Origin: F1-120-MAGs118 sp013360535
GTDB taxonomy: Bacteria > Planctomycetota > UBA1135 > GCA-002686595
Direction of reading: 5' to 3'
Length of the DNA: 64,000 nucleotides
NCBI GenBank assembly: GCA_026647215.1
Contig: JAPKHC010000001.1
Coordinates: 62,001 to 126,000, forward strand
Numbering within the stretch: the stretch's first letter is position 1; each line of letters begins with the position of its first letter. A model generated the notes under the pieces. That model had not been told where the DNA came from, did not search any database, and saw only the letters and a list, made by a program, of their open reading frames with translations. Below, in pieces: positions 28,789 through 36,860 of the stretch. The translations under genes and the position numbers were made by a program.

Positions 28789-29427
28789 ATGAACATCTCT
28801 CCCGCAGCCATCCCGGCCTACGATCCGGCGGTCGACGCCCCCCGGCCGCACCACGCGATCTACGACTACGACAGCGGTCCGCCGGTCAACCGCGGCAAGT
28901 TCGCGATCTGGCTGTTCCTCGCGACGGAAATCATGTTCTTCACGGGCCTCATCGGCACGTACATCGTGCTGCGCATGGGCGCCGCGACGTGGCCGGATCC
29001 GGCCGACCGCCTGGCGGTCGACATCACGGCCCTCAACACGTTCTTCCTGATCTGCAGCTCGGCCACGATGGTCAAGGGCGTCGAGCGCGCGATGCTCGGC
29101 GACAACTCCGGGCTCATCAAGTGGCTCGGCCTCACCGTGCTGATCGGCTCGATCTTCGTCGGCATCCAGGCCTACGAGTACACGGTCCTGATCCAGGACG
29201 GCAACCTGCCGAACGTCGACATCTTCTGGTCGACCTTCTACGCCATGACCGGCTTCCACGGCATCCACGTCGCCGTCGGCGTGATCTGGAACCTGTGCAT
29301 CCTGATTGCGGCGATCTTCCGCAAGATCCCGCAGGAGAAGTACATGAAGGTCGAGCTCGCCGGCCTCTACTGGCACTTCGTGGACCTCGTGTGGGTCCTG
29401 CTCTTCACGATCGTCTACCTGATGTGA
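28789..29427 (+). CDS. coxC: Cytochrome c oxidase subunit III
   Basis: A 212-residue, five-helix subunit III. It lacks the first two helices of the mitochondrial form, as is usual in many bacteria. Key pieces are FLATEIMFFTGL, with the membrane Glu, FYAMTGFHGIHV, and the final YWHFVDLVWVLLF. It binds and stabilises subunit I. Fifteen bases separate it from ctaB. Confidence 0.94.
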   Translation: MNISPAAIPAYDPAVDAPRPHHAIYDYDSGPPVNRGKFAIWLFLATEIMFFTGLIGTYIVLRMGAATWPDPADRLAVDITALNTFFLICSSATMVKGVERAMLGDNSGLIKWLGLTVLIGSIFVGIQAYEYTVLIQDGNLPNVDIFWSTFYAMTGFHGIHVAVGVIWNLCILIAAIFRKIPQEKYMKVELAGLYWHFVDLVWVLLFTIVYLM

Positions 29428-29441
29428 GCGGAGGAACGCAC

Positions 29442-29888
29442 ATGGCACACGGCAAGGACATGGGTTACAGCATCTTCCGCATCTTCGTGGTGCTCTTCGT
29501 TCTCACGGCCGTCGAGGTCGCGTGGGGCATGTTCCTGCGCGAGCCGCGCTGGCTCCTGTGGACGGGACTGCTCGTCTGCGCGGCGTGGAAGGGCCTCCTG
29601 ATCCTCATGTACTTCATGCACATGCGGTTCGAGAAGATGATCGTCTGGTCGCTGATCCTGCCGACCCCGGCGCTGATCGCGGTCGTGCTGTTCGCGAACA
29701 TGCCGGACTCGGCCTTCAACGAGCGCCGCGACTATCCGGTCGGTTACCTGATCGACCAGACGGGCGAGGTCGTCAACGGCCTCGATCCGGAGCACCCGGC
29801 CAAGGGCCGCGGCACGCCGCACGGGCACTCGCTCGCGCCGGCCAAGCACCCCGCCGAAGAGTCCCCGGCTCCGGCCGCGGGCCACTGA
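29442..29888 (+). CDS. coxD: Cytochrome c oxidase subunit IV-like protein
   Basis: A 148-residue protein with three helices (about 10-30, 40-60 and 66-87), including LILMYFMHMRFEK, characteristic of CyoD/CoxF-type subunit IV. The C-terminal 60 residues are hydrophilic, with His and Pro, and unusual for the family. A strong Shine-Dalgarno GGAGG lies 7 bases upstream of ATG 29442. It is a small stabilising subunit of the oxidase. Confidence 0.88.
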   Translation: MAHGKDMGYSIFRIFVVLFVLTAVEVAWGMFLREPRWLLWTGLLVCAAWKGLLILMYFMHMRFEKMIVWSLILPTPALIAVVLFANMPDSAFNERRDYPVGYLIDQTGEVVNGLDPEHPAKGRGTPHGHSLAPAKHPAEESPAPAAGH

Positions 29889-29915
29889 ACGGGTCAGTCC
29901 GGAACGGACGAATCG

Positions 29916-30548
29916 ATGCGGAAACGCACAGGATTCCTCGCGGCGGCCCTCGTGGTCGCCGCGTTCGTTTACGCCGGCTGCCAAGGCGAGAGCGAGGCGC
30001 AGACGCCGGTGACGAAGCTCGACGTCGCGGCCGACGCGAGCTTCCGCGGCGACCCGCTAGCAGAGTTCGCGCTCGTCGACCAGGCGGGCAAGCCGGTGAC
30101 GCGTGAGGAGCTGCTCGGCCACGCGCTCGTGCTCGACTTCGTCTTCACGACTTGCACAGGGCCGTGCCCGCGCGTGTCGGCGAACATGGCCAGGGTGCAG
30201 GAGCTCGTGAAGGCGACGAAGGTGCGCCTCGCGACGTTCACGGTCGATCCGGAAACGGACACGCCGGAGGTGCTCGCCAAGTACGCGGCGGACCACGGTG
30301 CGGACAGCGAGCGCTGGCGTTTCCTGACGGGACCCGAGGAGCAGATCGACGGCGTGCTGCGTTCGTTGTGGCTCGCGCGGGCCAAGTCGGCGGGAGCTGC
30401 GCTCGGGATGCAGGTGACGCACTCGACGCGCCTGATCGTGCTCGACGCCAAGGGCTTCGTGCGCGGCATGTACGACGGCGAGAGTGACGCAGGTGTCGAG
30501 GCGGCGGCGGCGCGCGCGAAGTGGCTCGAGCGGAACCCGGGGCGATGA
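29916..30548 (+). CDS. Sco1/SenC copper chaperone lipoprotein
   Basis: A 210-residue thioredoxin-fold lipoprotein with lipobox YAGC (Cys22). The copper/redox motif is Cys80-T-G-P-Cys84, and the distal His is in QVTHSTRLIV. Sco proteins deliver copper to, or reduce, the CuA centre of CoxB. Length and motif are normal. The stop overlaps the DUF420 start by 4 bases. Confidence 0.94.
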   Translation: MRKRTGFLAAALVVAAFVYAGCQGESEAQTPVTKLDVAADASFRGDPLAEFALVDQAGKPVTREELLGHALVLDFVFTTCTGPCPRVSANMARVQELVKATKVRLATFTVDPETDTPEVLAKYAADHGADSERWRFLTGPEEQIDGVLRSLWLARAKSAGAALGMQVTHSTRLIVLDAKGFVRGMYDGESDAGVEAAAARAKWLERNPGR

Positions 30549-30985
30549 ACGTGCACCTGCCGGCGGTCAACGCGGTGCTCAACGGGACGGCGGCGACGCT
30601 GCTCGTGCTCGGGCTCGTCGCGATCAAGCAGGGACGGCGCGAGCGCCACGAGCGGCTGATGAAGCTCGCGTTCCTCGCGAGCGCGGCGTTCCTCGCCTGC
30701 TACCTGTACTACCACCTCGCGGTCGCCAAGGGGCAGCCGACGCGTTTCGGCGGCGAGGGGCTCGCCCGTGCGGCCTACCTCACGCTGCTCGGTAGCCACA
30801 CGATCCTCGCAGTCGTCAACCTGCCGATGGTGCTGCGCACGTTCTGGCTGGCGCACAAGGAGCGCTGGGACGCGCACAAGCGCCTCGCCAAGTGGACCTT
30901 TCCGATCTGGCTGTACGTCTCGGTCACCGGCGTCGCGGTCTATGTGGTGCTCTACCACTTCAATCCGGGCGTCGGGGTAGACTAG
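30545..30985 (+). CDS. DUF420 membrane protein (CtaM/YozB-like)
   Basis: A 146-residue, four-helix membrane protein with conserved His residues (YYHLAVAKG, GSHTILAV, VVLYHFNPG). DUF420 members such as CtaM/YozB are needed for maturation of heme A oxidases in Firmicutes, probably during heme or copper insertion. It overlaps sco by 4 bases. The next gene, the small selenoprotein candidate, starts 9 bases after its stop. Confidence 0.9.
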   Translation: MNVHLPAVNAVLNGTAATLLVLGLVAIKQGRRERHERLMKLAFLASAAFLACYLYYHLAVAKGQPTRFGGEGLARAAYLTLLGSHTILAVVNLPMVLRTFWLAHKERWDAHKRLAKWTFPIWLYVSVTGVAVYVVLYHFNPGVGVD

Positions 30986-30993
30986 GACCCGTC

Positions 30994-31299
30994 ATGCAAC
31001 GCCTCTCGTCGTTCGCCCTGCGCTTCTCGCTCGTCGTCGCGGCCACCTTGGTGCTGCGTTCGACGGGTTATGCCTGAGAAAGCTGCAAGGAGGCGGTCGC
31101 CTCCGAAGGTGGCAACCTAGTCGCGGGCCTGAACACGAGCATCCTCTTCATGCTCTCGATGGTGTTCCTGATCCCGGCGGGCTTCGCGCTCGTGGTCTGG
31201 CGTTCGTTCCGCACGGCGGGCGAGCGGCAGGCGCGCGGCGAGCAGCTCTACACCCCCGGCGCGAAGCGTTGGGACGCCGAGTCGCTCGAGCGCCGCTGA
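30994..31299 (+). CDS. Small membrane selenoprotein candidate with UxxC motif (in-frame TGA 31075-31077)
   Basis: The frame from ATG 30994 reads 27 codons of signal peptide ending in STGYA, then TGA, then 73 more sense codons to TGA 31297-31299. If TGA is read as selenocysteine, the 101-residue protein has Sec28-Glu-Ser-Cys31-Lys-Glu just after the likely cleavage site. One membrane helix (SILFMLSMVFLIPAGFALVV) and a basic tail follow. I recall small CxxC-plus-helix proteins near oxidase genes in planctomycetes and acidobacteria that begin ACPxCK; here Sec would replace the first Cys. A SECIS-like hairpin follows at the right distance. Last gene of the oxidase operon, after Sco and DUF420, so a thiol/selenol role in copper-centre assembly is inferred. 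The alternative is a nonsense-mutated pseudogene. Confidence 0.85.
31089..31104 (+). promoter_or_regulatory. Bacterial SECIS element candidate
   Basis: Stem GGAGGC (31089-31094) pairs perfectly with GCCTCC (31099-31104) around the loop GGTC. Eleven bases separate TGA 31077 from the stem, so the loop begins at +18. Bacterial SECIS elements need a short stem, a loop with G (and usually GU) in its first bases, and a loop 16-37 bases after UGA. From memory, the E. coli fdhF element also has an 11-base gap and a GGUC apical loop. Confidence 0.82.
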
Positions 31300-31371
31300 A
31301 TCCGGCAGGAAAAATCCGGCCGACCTGCGACCTTTGGGGTGCCCCGAGCGTCGTTCCGAGGGAGGTCGGAG

Positions 31372-32415
31372 ATGCACACGGAGCTTGGTCAGGTTGCGGA
31401 CGCTGGTGGGGTGAGTCTGTCGAAGCGCGGGCGCTGGGGGCCGGCGGCCGCGCTCGGACTGCTGTTCGGAGGGTTTCTGTCGGTGGCGTGGGGTGAAGTC
31501 AGCGCGAGCGACCTCGACGCGGATCCTGCGTCGGGCCCCGTTCACCTGTGGGTCGCCGATCGGGATGCAGGGGCGCTGGTCGGGTACGACCGCGACCTGC
31601 TCGAGCTCCGGCGCCTTCCGCAGGTCCGCCCGGTCGAGCTGGCGGCGCGCGCCGACCGTGGACTGTGGGTGGTCGCGGCCGGTGAAGGCGGAGCCACCGG
31701 GCCTCACGAGCTGCGGCGGCTCGAGGCGGACGGCAAGCTCGGATGTTCCGTCGCACTCGAGGCGGTGCTCGATCTGGAGACGCTCGACGGGGGGGACGCG
31801 CTGGTGGTCGAGCTGCGGCCGGGCGGGACGCGGCGCGTGCTGCGCGTGCGGGACGACGGCGCGCTGACCACGGTCGAGACCACGCCGGACGCCTTCTGCG
31901 TCGCCGGGCGGCGCGGGCAGGTGCTCGTCGGCGGCGAAAGTGGTGCGCTGCGCCTGCATGGGCCGGGGCCGACGGAAGTTCGGCAGCGGGCGTTCGGTGG
32001 GGTGCTCGCCGATCTCGCGCCGGGGCCCGAAGACGGGACCTGGTGGGTGCTCGATGCGCAAGGCGGACCGAATGCCCATCGGTTGGCGCTGCTCGGGCGC
32101 GACCTCGCCTCCCGCTGGCAAGTGAGCGCGGGAATCGGCGCCTTGCACCTCGTCGAAGTGCCGGGTGCGGAGCGCGTGTGGCTGTGCGATGCGGCGGGCG
32201 CCTCGGCGCGGCGCTTCGGGCCGGGCGGCGTGCGCGAGATCGCTTGGGTGCAGCTGCCGCTCGTCGGCGCGGACCGCGGCAGCGCTCGCTCCGACGGTTC
32301 GGTCGTGTTCGCGGCTCCCGGGGCGCTGCTTCACCTCGATGCGAGCGGCGCTCCCGCCGCAGGACAGGGTGGCCTCGACTTCGCCGTCGATCTGGAGTTC
32401 GTGCGCTGGCCCTGA
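31372..32415 (+). CDS. Exported protein of unknown function, possible beta-propeller
   Basis: A 347-residue protein. ATG 31372 follows a good ribosome site (GGAGG, 6 bases away). Basic residues at 18-22 precede a hydrophobic segment (PAAALGLLFGGFLSVAW), likely a signal peptide or anchor. The rest is beta-rich, with repeated short strands such as HLWVADRDAGALVGYDRD, LWVVAAGEGG and TWWVLDAQGG. These recall YVTN/NHL-like propeller blades that describe a reading of device-like repeats. No catalytic motif is visible. It stands alone between the oxidase operon and a convergent regulator gene. Not part of the oxidase unit, judging by the 72-base gap and its own ribosome site. Confidence 0.65.
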   Translation: MHTELGQVADAGGVSLSKRGRWGPAAALGLLFGGFLSVAWGEVSASDLDADPASGPVHLWVADRDAGALVGYDRDLLELRRLPQVRPVELAARADRGLWVVAAGEGGATGPHELRRLEADGKLGCSVALEAVLDLETLDGGDALVVELRPGGTRRVLRVRDDGALTTVETTPDAFCVAGRRGQVLVGGESGALRLHGPGPTEVRQRAFGGVLADLAPGPEDGTWWVLDAQGGPNAHRLALLGRDLASRWQVSAGIGALHLVEVPGAERVWLCDAAGASARRFGPGGVREIAWVQLPLVGADRGSARSDGSVVFAAPGALLHLDASGAPAAGQGGLDFAVDLEFVRWP

Positions 32416-32475
32416 AGCCGCCGCGCGGGCCCGGCGGTGCTCAGAGACCGTGAAGAAATCGCGGTCTCGTCGTCC

Positions 32476-32497
32476 GCGCCGCCCTGCGGTGCGGCGC
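32476..32497. terminator. Hairpin terminator candidate between convergent genes
   Basis: GCGCCGC and GCGGCGC pair perfectly around an 8-base loop. A second 7-bp stem (GAGACCG with CGGTCTC, 32444-32468) lies just upstream. Both are in the 126-base gap between the exported protein and the NtrC-like regulator, so they could serve both strands. Confidence 0.5.
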
Positions 32498-32541
32498 AAC
32501 ACGCATTCCGACAGTTCGTAGCCTCACTTCTTCACGAGCTC

Positions 32542-33867
32542 TCAGACGAGCTTGATGTCGTACTTGCGCATCCGGCGCCAGAGCGTCGTTCGGCTGATGC
32601 CGAGCTCCCGGGCGGCCTTGTCCAGCCGGCCGGGGTTGCGCTGCACGGCGCGGACGACGACCTGGTACTCGCGATCGCCGAGGTGCTCGGCGATGCCGTG
32701 GTCCTCGCTCAAGCTCGATTGCCGCAGCGAGCGCTCGAGGCACTCGAGGGTGAGCTCGCCGTCGACCGCGAACGTGGCGGCGTTCGACAGCGCGGCGAAG
32801 AGCTGGGACACGTTGCGGGGGAAGTGCTGGGTCGAGAGGCGGTCGATCACACCCGGTTGCAGGCGCAGGCTGCGTCCGTGCTCGCTGGCGTGCGTTTCGA
32901 CGAAGACCGCGACCAGGCCGGGCAGGTCCTCGCGGCGCTGGGCGAGCGAGGGCATGTACAGCGTCGCCGCTTCCCGGAGCCGGTCGAGGGCCGAGGTCAG
33001 GCGCCCTGCATGGAACAGCTCGGCCGGAGATTGCTCGCAGGAGAGGATCAAGCGGCACTCGAGCTCGTAGACGCGCCCTCCGGCGGGCATGCGGCGCGAG
33101 GCGAGCGTCTCGCCCAGCCGGGCCTGAACGGAGGGGGAGCAGAACTCGAGGCCCGCCAGATGGACGGTGCCGGCGCCGACACGCTCCAGGGCGCCGCGCC
33201 GCCGCCGTCCGCCGGGAGTCTCGTGGCCGAAGAGCGCTGACTCGAGCTCGCTCTCCTGCAGGGTCCGGGCGTCGATGACGATGAATTCCTCGTTGCGGCG
33301 CCGACCCGAGTAGTGGATCGAGCGGGCGAGGTAGCGGCAGCCGCTGCCGGGTTCGGCGTGCAGCAGGAGCGTGTCTTCCGTGTCGCACACGCGCCGTACG
33401 GCGGTGACCAGCGCGTGCATGCGCGGGCTCTCGGCGACGAGGTTGTGCATGTCGTAGCGTGCGCGCAGCTCGCTGTGCAGCGCATGCAGCTCGGATTCCA
33501 GGCGCCGCCGCGTCAGGATCGCGCGCACACGCGCGAGGATCTCCTTCGACTTGAGCGGCTTCATCAGGTAGTCGCTCGCCCCCAGTGCCATCGCGTCGAT
33601 GGCGCCGTCGAGGCTGCCGAAGCCGGTCATCAGCATCACGTCCGTGCCAGGGTGCAGGCGGCGCACCTCGCGCAGGAACTCGATGCCATCCATGCCGGGC
33701 ATGCGGATGTCGCTCAGGACGAGCGCGTGGGGGTCACCTTCGAGGGCACGCAGGCCCTCGGACGCTGCTTGCGCCTTGGTGACCGGGAAACCCTCCGAGC
33801 CGAGCACCTCCGCGAGGGTCTCGAGCACGAGGGGTTCGTCGTCGACGATGAGGATCTTGTCCAGCAT
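32542..33867 (-). CDS. NtrC-family response regulator with degenerate AAA+ domain
   Basis: A 441-residue protein. The receiver domain (1-120) is complete, with acidic pocket VDDE and phospho-acceptor Asp53 (LSDIRMPGMDG). The C-terminal Fis-type helix-turn-helix (about 395-441, ARELGISRTTLWRRMRKYDI) is also intact. The central AAA+ domain keeps its outline, but its motors are lost. Walker A reads AEPGSGCRYLA, without the GK pair. The sigma-54 contact GAFTGA is absent after ALFGHE. Walker B reads GTVHLAGLE, without Asp-Glu. It can probably bind DNA and be phosphorylated but not activate sigma-54 by ATP hydrolysis. The phosphodonor is unknown. Confidence 0.88.
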   Translation of the reverse strand: MLDKILIVDDEPLVLETLAEVLGSEGFPVTKAQAASEGLRALEGDPHALVLSDIRMPGMDGIEFLREVRRLHPGTDVMLMTGFGSLDGAIDAMALGASDYLMKPLKSKEILARVRAILTRRRLESELHALHSELRARYDMHNLVAESPRMHALVTAVRRVCDTEDTLLLHAEPGSGCRYLARSIHYSGRRRNEEFIVIDARTLQESELESALFGHETPGGRRRRGALERVGAGTVHLAGLEFCSPSVQARLGETLASRRMPAGGRVYELECRLILSCEQSPAELFHAGRLTSALDRLREAATLYMPSLAQRREDLPGLVAVFVETHASEHGRSLRLQPGVIDRLSTQHFPRNVSQLFAALSNAATFAVDGELTLECLERSLRQSSLSEDHGIAEHLGDREYQVVVRAVQRNPGRLDKAARELGISRTTLWRRMRKYDIKLV

Positions 33868-33941
33868 GGGGGGGCGGCTGGTGTCGTCAGGGCTGACCGG
33901 TCCCAACGACCCGAGTGTTGTAACGGCGGAGTTGGGAGGCC

Positions 33942-34505
33942 TCAAGAACTCCGAGAGCGTAGATCGCGCTGAAGTCGCACGAGCGCGATGTAGGACTTCG
34001 CATCTTCGAAACACGCTTCGAGCGCGCGCTCGAGCGGCAGCCGCACGAGGTCGAGCTCTTCGTCCGCGTCCGCGCTGAGCCTCCCTGCACCCGCGGCCAC
34101 GAGCCCCGTGGCGACGAACAGATGCAGCTCCTCCGAGCAGAATCCTGGAGCCGGGAAGAACGCGCCCAGGGAGCGCAGCTCTCCGGCGCGCAGGCCGGTC
34201 TCCTCCTCGAGCTCTCGGCGAGCGGCTTCCATCGGCGCCTCGCCGGGCTCGAGCCGTCCGGCGGGAATCTCGAGCAGCTCGCGCCCCACGGCGTGGCGGT
34301 ACTGGCGCACGAGCGTGACGGAACCGTCGTCCCACAGCGGCAGGATGCCGGCGGCGCCGGGGTGCCGGACGATCGCGAGGTCCTGCTCGAGGCCGCTGGG
34401 AAGCCGGATGCGCTCCCGGACGACCTCGAACACTCGCCCGCGAAAGAGCGACTCGCTCGAAAGCAGTCGAGCGGAGTGTGCCTCGTGTCGTTCGTCAGTG
34501 GACAT
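33942..34505 (-). CDS. Nudix hydrolase (ADP-ribose pyrophosphatase-like)
   Basis: A 187-residue protein from ATG 34505. It has a complete Nudix box beginning GRLEPGEAPMEAARREL and continuing EEETG. Upstream are IVRHPGAAGILPL and VRQYRHAVG, and downstream is FFPAPGFCSEELHLF, the pattern of ADP-ribose pyrophosphatases (NudF type). These cleave ADP-ribose or similar nucleotide-sugar diphosphates in the cytoplasm. It lies 75 bp upstream of the regulator on the same strand, so the two may share a transcript. The substrate cannot be fixed by eye. Confidence 0.9.
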   Translation of the reverse strand: MSTDERHEAHSARLLSSESLFRGRVFEVVRERIRLPSGLEQDLAIVRHPGAAGILPLWDDGSVTLVRQYRHAVGRELLEIPAGRLEPGEAPMEAARRELEEETGLRAGELRSLGAFFPAPGFCSEELHLFVATGLVAAGAGRLSADADEELDLVRLPLERALEACFEDAKSYIALVRLQRDLRSRSS

Positions 34506-34638
34506 CGGACAGTTCCGGCGGGCCGGGGGCCCAGTGTTCAACCTGGAAAACAACCGCGCGGGCGGGCGCGCGCAGTCCGTTGGAGTTCCCAACGAATTTC
34601 GTCGCGATTCCCGCTCCGCGCGCAGGAGTCCAAGCGGC

Positions 34639-34941
34639 CTACCGGTCCGCCCAGTCGCTCGATTCCGCCGAGCGGCGGGCGCCCGGACGGCGCGGCGCCT
34701 CGGGAGCGGTCTGGATCATCCGGTCGAGACCGGCGATGAAGGCGACGATCGAGTTCGCCACATCCCCGCGCCCGTTGTCGTTGGCGAGCTGGGCGAAATC
34801 GCGCAGCCGCTTGTGGATCTTGGGAGCTTCGCGCATCACGGCCTGATCCGGGCGCGACGCCGAGGAGGCCTTGTTGCGGAGGGTTTCGATCTTGGCTTGA
34901 AGTGCCGCGATCCGTTCTTCGTCGGAACGACGTTCGACCAT
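34639..34941 (-). CDS. Small coiled-coil protein of unknown function
   Basis: A 100-residue protein from ATG 34941. Residues 5-30 form a charged amphipathic helix (EERIAALQAKIETLRNKA) with a leucine heptad; a second helix (IHKRLRDFAQLANDNG) follows, then a short Pro/Arg tail. No domain is recognised and there are no membrane segments. It is 133 bp upstream of the Nudix gene on the same strand. Presence of a coding frame is likely from codon pattern, but the function is not known. Confidence 0.55.
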   Translation of the reverse strand: MVERRSDEERIAALQAKIETLRNKASSASRPDQAVMREAPKIHKRLRDFAQLANDNGRGDVANSIVAFIAGLDRMIQTAPEAPRRPGARRSAESSDWADR

Positions 34942-35260
34942 GGAATCGGAGTGGAGAGTTGGAGGCTTGCAGTCCGGCGCGCGGGGAGCGCGTGCCTGGG
35001 ACCATGAGCGCCGCGCATTCGAGCGCGCCCTTTGCGAGTGGGCGCACGGCGGATGCGTGTCGGAGGCAGCCTGTGGCCCCTGGGGGGTGGCTTGGCTGAG
35101 CGAGCAGGAGCGGTGGACTCCGACGGCAAACAGGCTAGCACCGATTCCGCGGGGCACCAGCCCGGTGGCGTCGGGAGCCCGCTCCAAGTACCCTGTTCCG
35201 CTCGCTCCGGCCTGCGGCGACCGCCCGGCAGGGCCCACGAGCGAGAACTTGGGGCTCCCC
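34942..35260. other. Intergenic region, 319 bp, no feature recognised
   Basis: Divergent promoters of the coiled-coil gene and the HPRT gene must lie here. I searched it for an SRP RNA, tmRNA and tRNA and saw none. Short open frames in it lack codon pattern and family likeness. Confidence 0.4.
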
Positions 35261-35806
35261 GTGCATCAGGACGTCGAAACCATCCTCTTCGACGAGGCGC
35301 AGATCCGCCTCGGCATCGACCGCGTCGCCTCCGAGGTGACCGCGGCCTACCGGGGCCGCCCGTTCACGGTCGTCAGCGTGCTCAAGGGCAGCTGCGTCTT
35401 CGCCTCGGACCTGATCCGGCGCATCCCGATCCCCCTGGAGCTCGCCTTCGTCAGCGCGTCGAGCTACGGCGACGGCACGCAGTCGGGCCAGCTGCACTTG
35501 AACTTCTTCCCGGCCGAGAGCGAGATCGCGGGTCGCAACCTGCTGCTTGTCGACGACATCCTCGACACCGGCAGGACCCTCTCGCGCCTCGTGGGCGAGA
35601 TGAAGCGTCGCGGCGCCGCCGAGGTGCGCACGTGCGTGTTCCTCGACAAGCCCTCGCGCCGCGCCGTTCCGTTCCAGGCCGAGTTCCGCGCCTTCGAGGT
35701 CGCCGACCTGTTCGTCGTGGGCTACGGGCTCGACTTCGCGGGGCACTACCGCAACCTGCCCTACGTCGGCGCCCTCAAGCGCGAGTGCTACGAGAAGCGC
35801 GCGTAG
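35261..35806 (+). CDS. hpt: Hypoxanthine phosphoribosyltransferase
   Basis: A 181-residue type I phosphoribosyltransferase. GTG 35261 was chosen because it gives the usual HPRT length (about 180); TTG at 35249 is an alternative. VVSVLKGSCVFASDLIRRI forms the first substrate loop, and LLLVDDILDTGRTLS is the PRPP-binding motif with its two Asp. FVVGYGLDFAGHYRNLPYVG near the end matches bacterial HPRTs. It salvages hypoxanthine and guanine to IMP and GMP in the cytoplasm. The next gene starts 46 bp on and is probably co-transcribed. Confidence 0.94.
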   Translation: MHQDVETILFDEAQIRLGIDRVASEVTAAYRGRPFTVVSVLKGSCVFASDLIRRIPIPLELAFVSASSYGDGTQSGQLHLNFFPAESEIAGRNLLLVDDILDTGRTLSRLVGEMKRRGAAEVRTCVFLDKPSRRAVPFQAEFRAFEVADLFVVGYGLDFAGHYRNLPYVGALKRECYEKRA

Positions 35807-35852
35807 TCCGCCGTCGCCCGGGGCAGCGCCGGGCAGAAGCCGCACCGTTCCC

Positions 35853-36860
35853 GTGATCCAGCCCTACACCGTGCCGCCCGACCAGATCGGCATGGAACTC
35901 GACGAGTTCCTGAGCCGCCTGTATCCCGGCGTCCACAAGCGCGTGCTGCGCCAGCTCGTGCGCGAGGGTCGCGCGAACGTCGGTGGGCAAGCGGTCCACC
36001 CGGCCTACCGGCTGCGCGAGAACGACGTCGTGCTCGTCGACGACGAGGACGAGGAGCTCGTCGGGACCGTCGAGCCCGAGCCGTGGAACGAGCCGATCGA
36101 GGTGCTCCACGAGGACGCGCACGTGCTCGCGATCCTCAAGCCCTCGGGGCTCGCCGTCGAGCCCGACCGCTGGGACGACTCGCGGCCCAACCTGATCGCC
36201 GCGTTGCAGGCGGTTTCCGACGAGCGCGAGGCGGGCGGCACGGGCGAGCCGTTCCGGCCGCGGCTCGTGCACCGGCTCGACCGTGACACGAGTGGCGTGA
36301 TGGTCGTGGCGAAGACGGTCGAGGCCGAGCGCGAGCTCGGCGCCGCGTTCGAGGAGGGTCGCGTGTCGAAGCGCTACCTCGCGCTGGTCGAAGGCGAGCA
36401 CCCGCTCGCCGACGGCGAGAGCGAGGAGATCGTGCTCGCGATCGCGGCCGACCCGCGCCGCACGGGCCAGATGTGCGCTCGCAAGGACGGCAAGCAGGCG
36501 ATCACCGTGGTGCGCGTCGCCCAGCGCTTCCGCGGGTACACGCTCGTCGAGTGCGAGCCGCGCACGGGCCGCACGCACCAGATCCGCGTCCACATGGCGG
36601 CCAAGGGCTTCCCGCTCGCGGTCGACCCGCTCTACGGCCGCCGCAAGGAACTGCTGCTCTCGGAACTCAAGAGCGGCTACCGCAAGAAGCCCGGACAGGT
36701 CGAGACGCCGCTGATCGCGCGCCTGACGCTGCACGCGGCGCAACTCGAGATTCCCTCGCTCGTCGAAGCGGGGCAGGTCGTGCGCATCGAGGCGCCGCTG
36801 CCGCCCGACTTCGCGCGCACGCTCAAGCAACTCTCCAAGGTGAGGCCTCCGCGCCGATGA
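35853..36860 (+). CDS. RluA/RluD-family pseudouridine synthase
   Basis: A 335-residue protein from GTG 35853. The N-terminal S4 RNA-binding domain (about 13-70, LSRLYPGVHKRVLRQLVREG) is followed by the catalytic domain. VHRLDRDTSGVMVVAKT holds the active-site Asp, and later come KRYLALVEG and GRTHQIRVHMAAKGFPL. It converts uridine to pseudouridine in rRNA; RluD-like enzymes act on helix 69 of 23S rRNA, but the exact site cannot be read here. Its stop overlaps the TruD start by 4 bases. Confidence 0.93.
   Translation: MIQPYTVPPDQIGMELDEFLSRLYPGVHKRVLRQLVREGRANVGGQAVHPAYRLRENDVVLVDDEDEELVGTVEPEPWNEPIEVLHEDAHVLAILKPSGLAVEPDRWDDSRPNLIAALQAVSDEREAGGTGEPFRPRLVHRLDRDTSGVMVVAKTVEAERELGAAFEEGRVSKRYLALVEGEHPLADGESEEIVLAIAADPRRTGQMCARKDGKQAITVVRVAQRFRGYTLVECEPRTGRTHQIRVHMAAKGFPLAVDPLYGRRKELLLSELKSGYRKKPGQVETPLIARLTLHAAQLEIPSLVEAGQVVRIEAPLPPDFARTLKQLSKVRPPRR

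Noticed and set aside
30994..31077. A 27-codon orphan peptide ending at TGA 31075
   Set aside because: The downstream half is needed for the membrane helix and CxxC pair, and the hairpin fits a SECIS; readthrough explains both. A pseudogene cannot be fully excluded.
31299..31325. Terminator after the small selenoprotein gene
   Set aside because: ATCCGGC occurs twice as a direct repeat, not inverted; no stem forms.
34942..35260. SRP RNA or tmRNA in the 319-bp gap
   Set aside because: The GGTGC-like string occurs, but the conserved GGAAGGAAGCAGC loop is missing.
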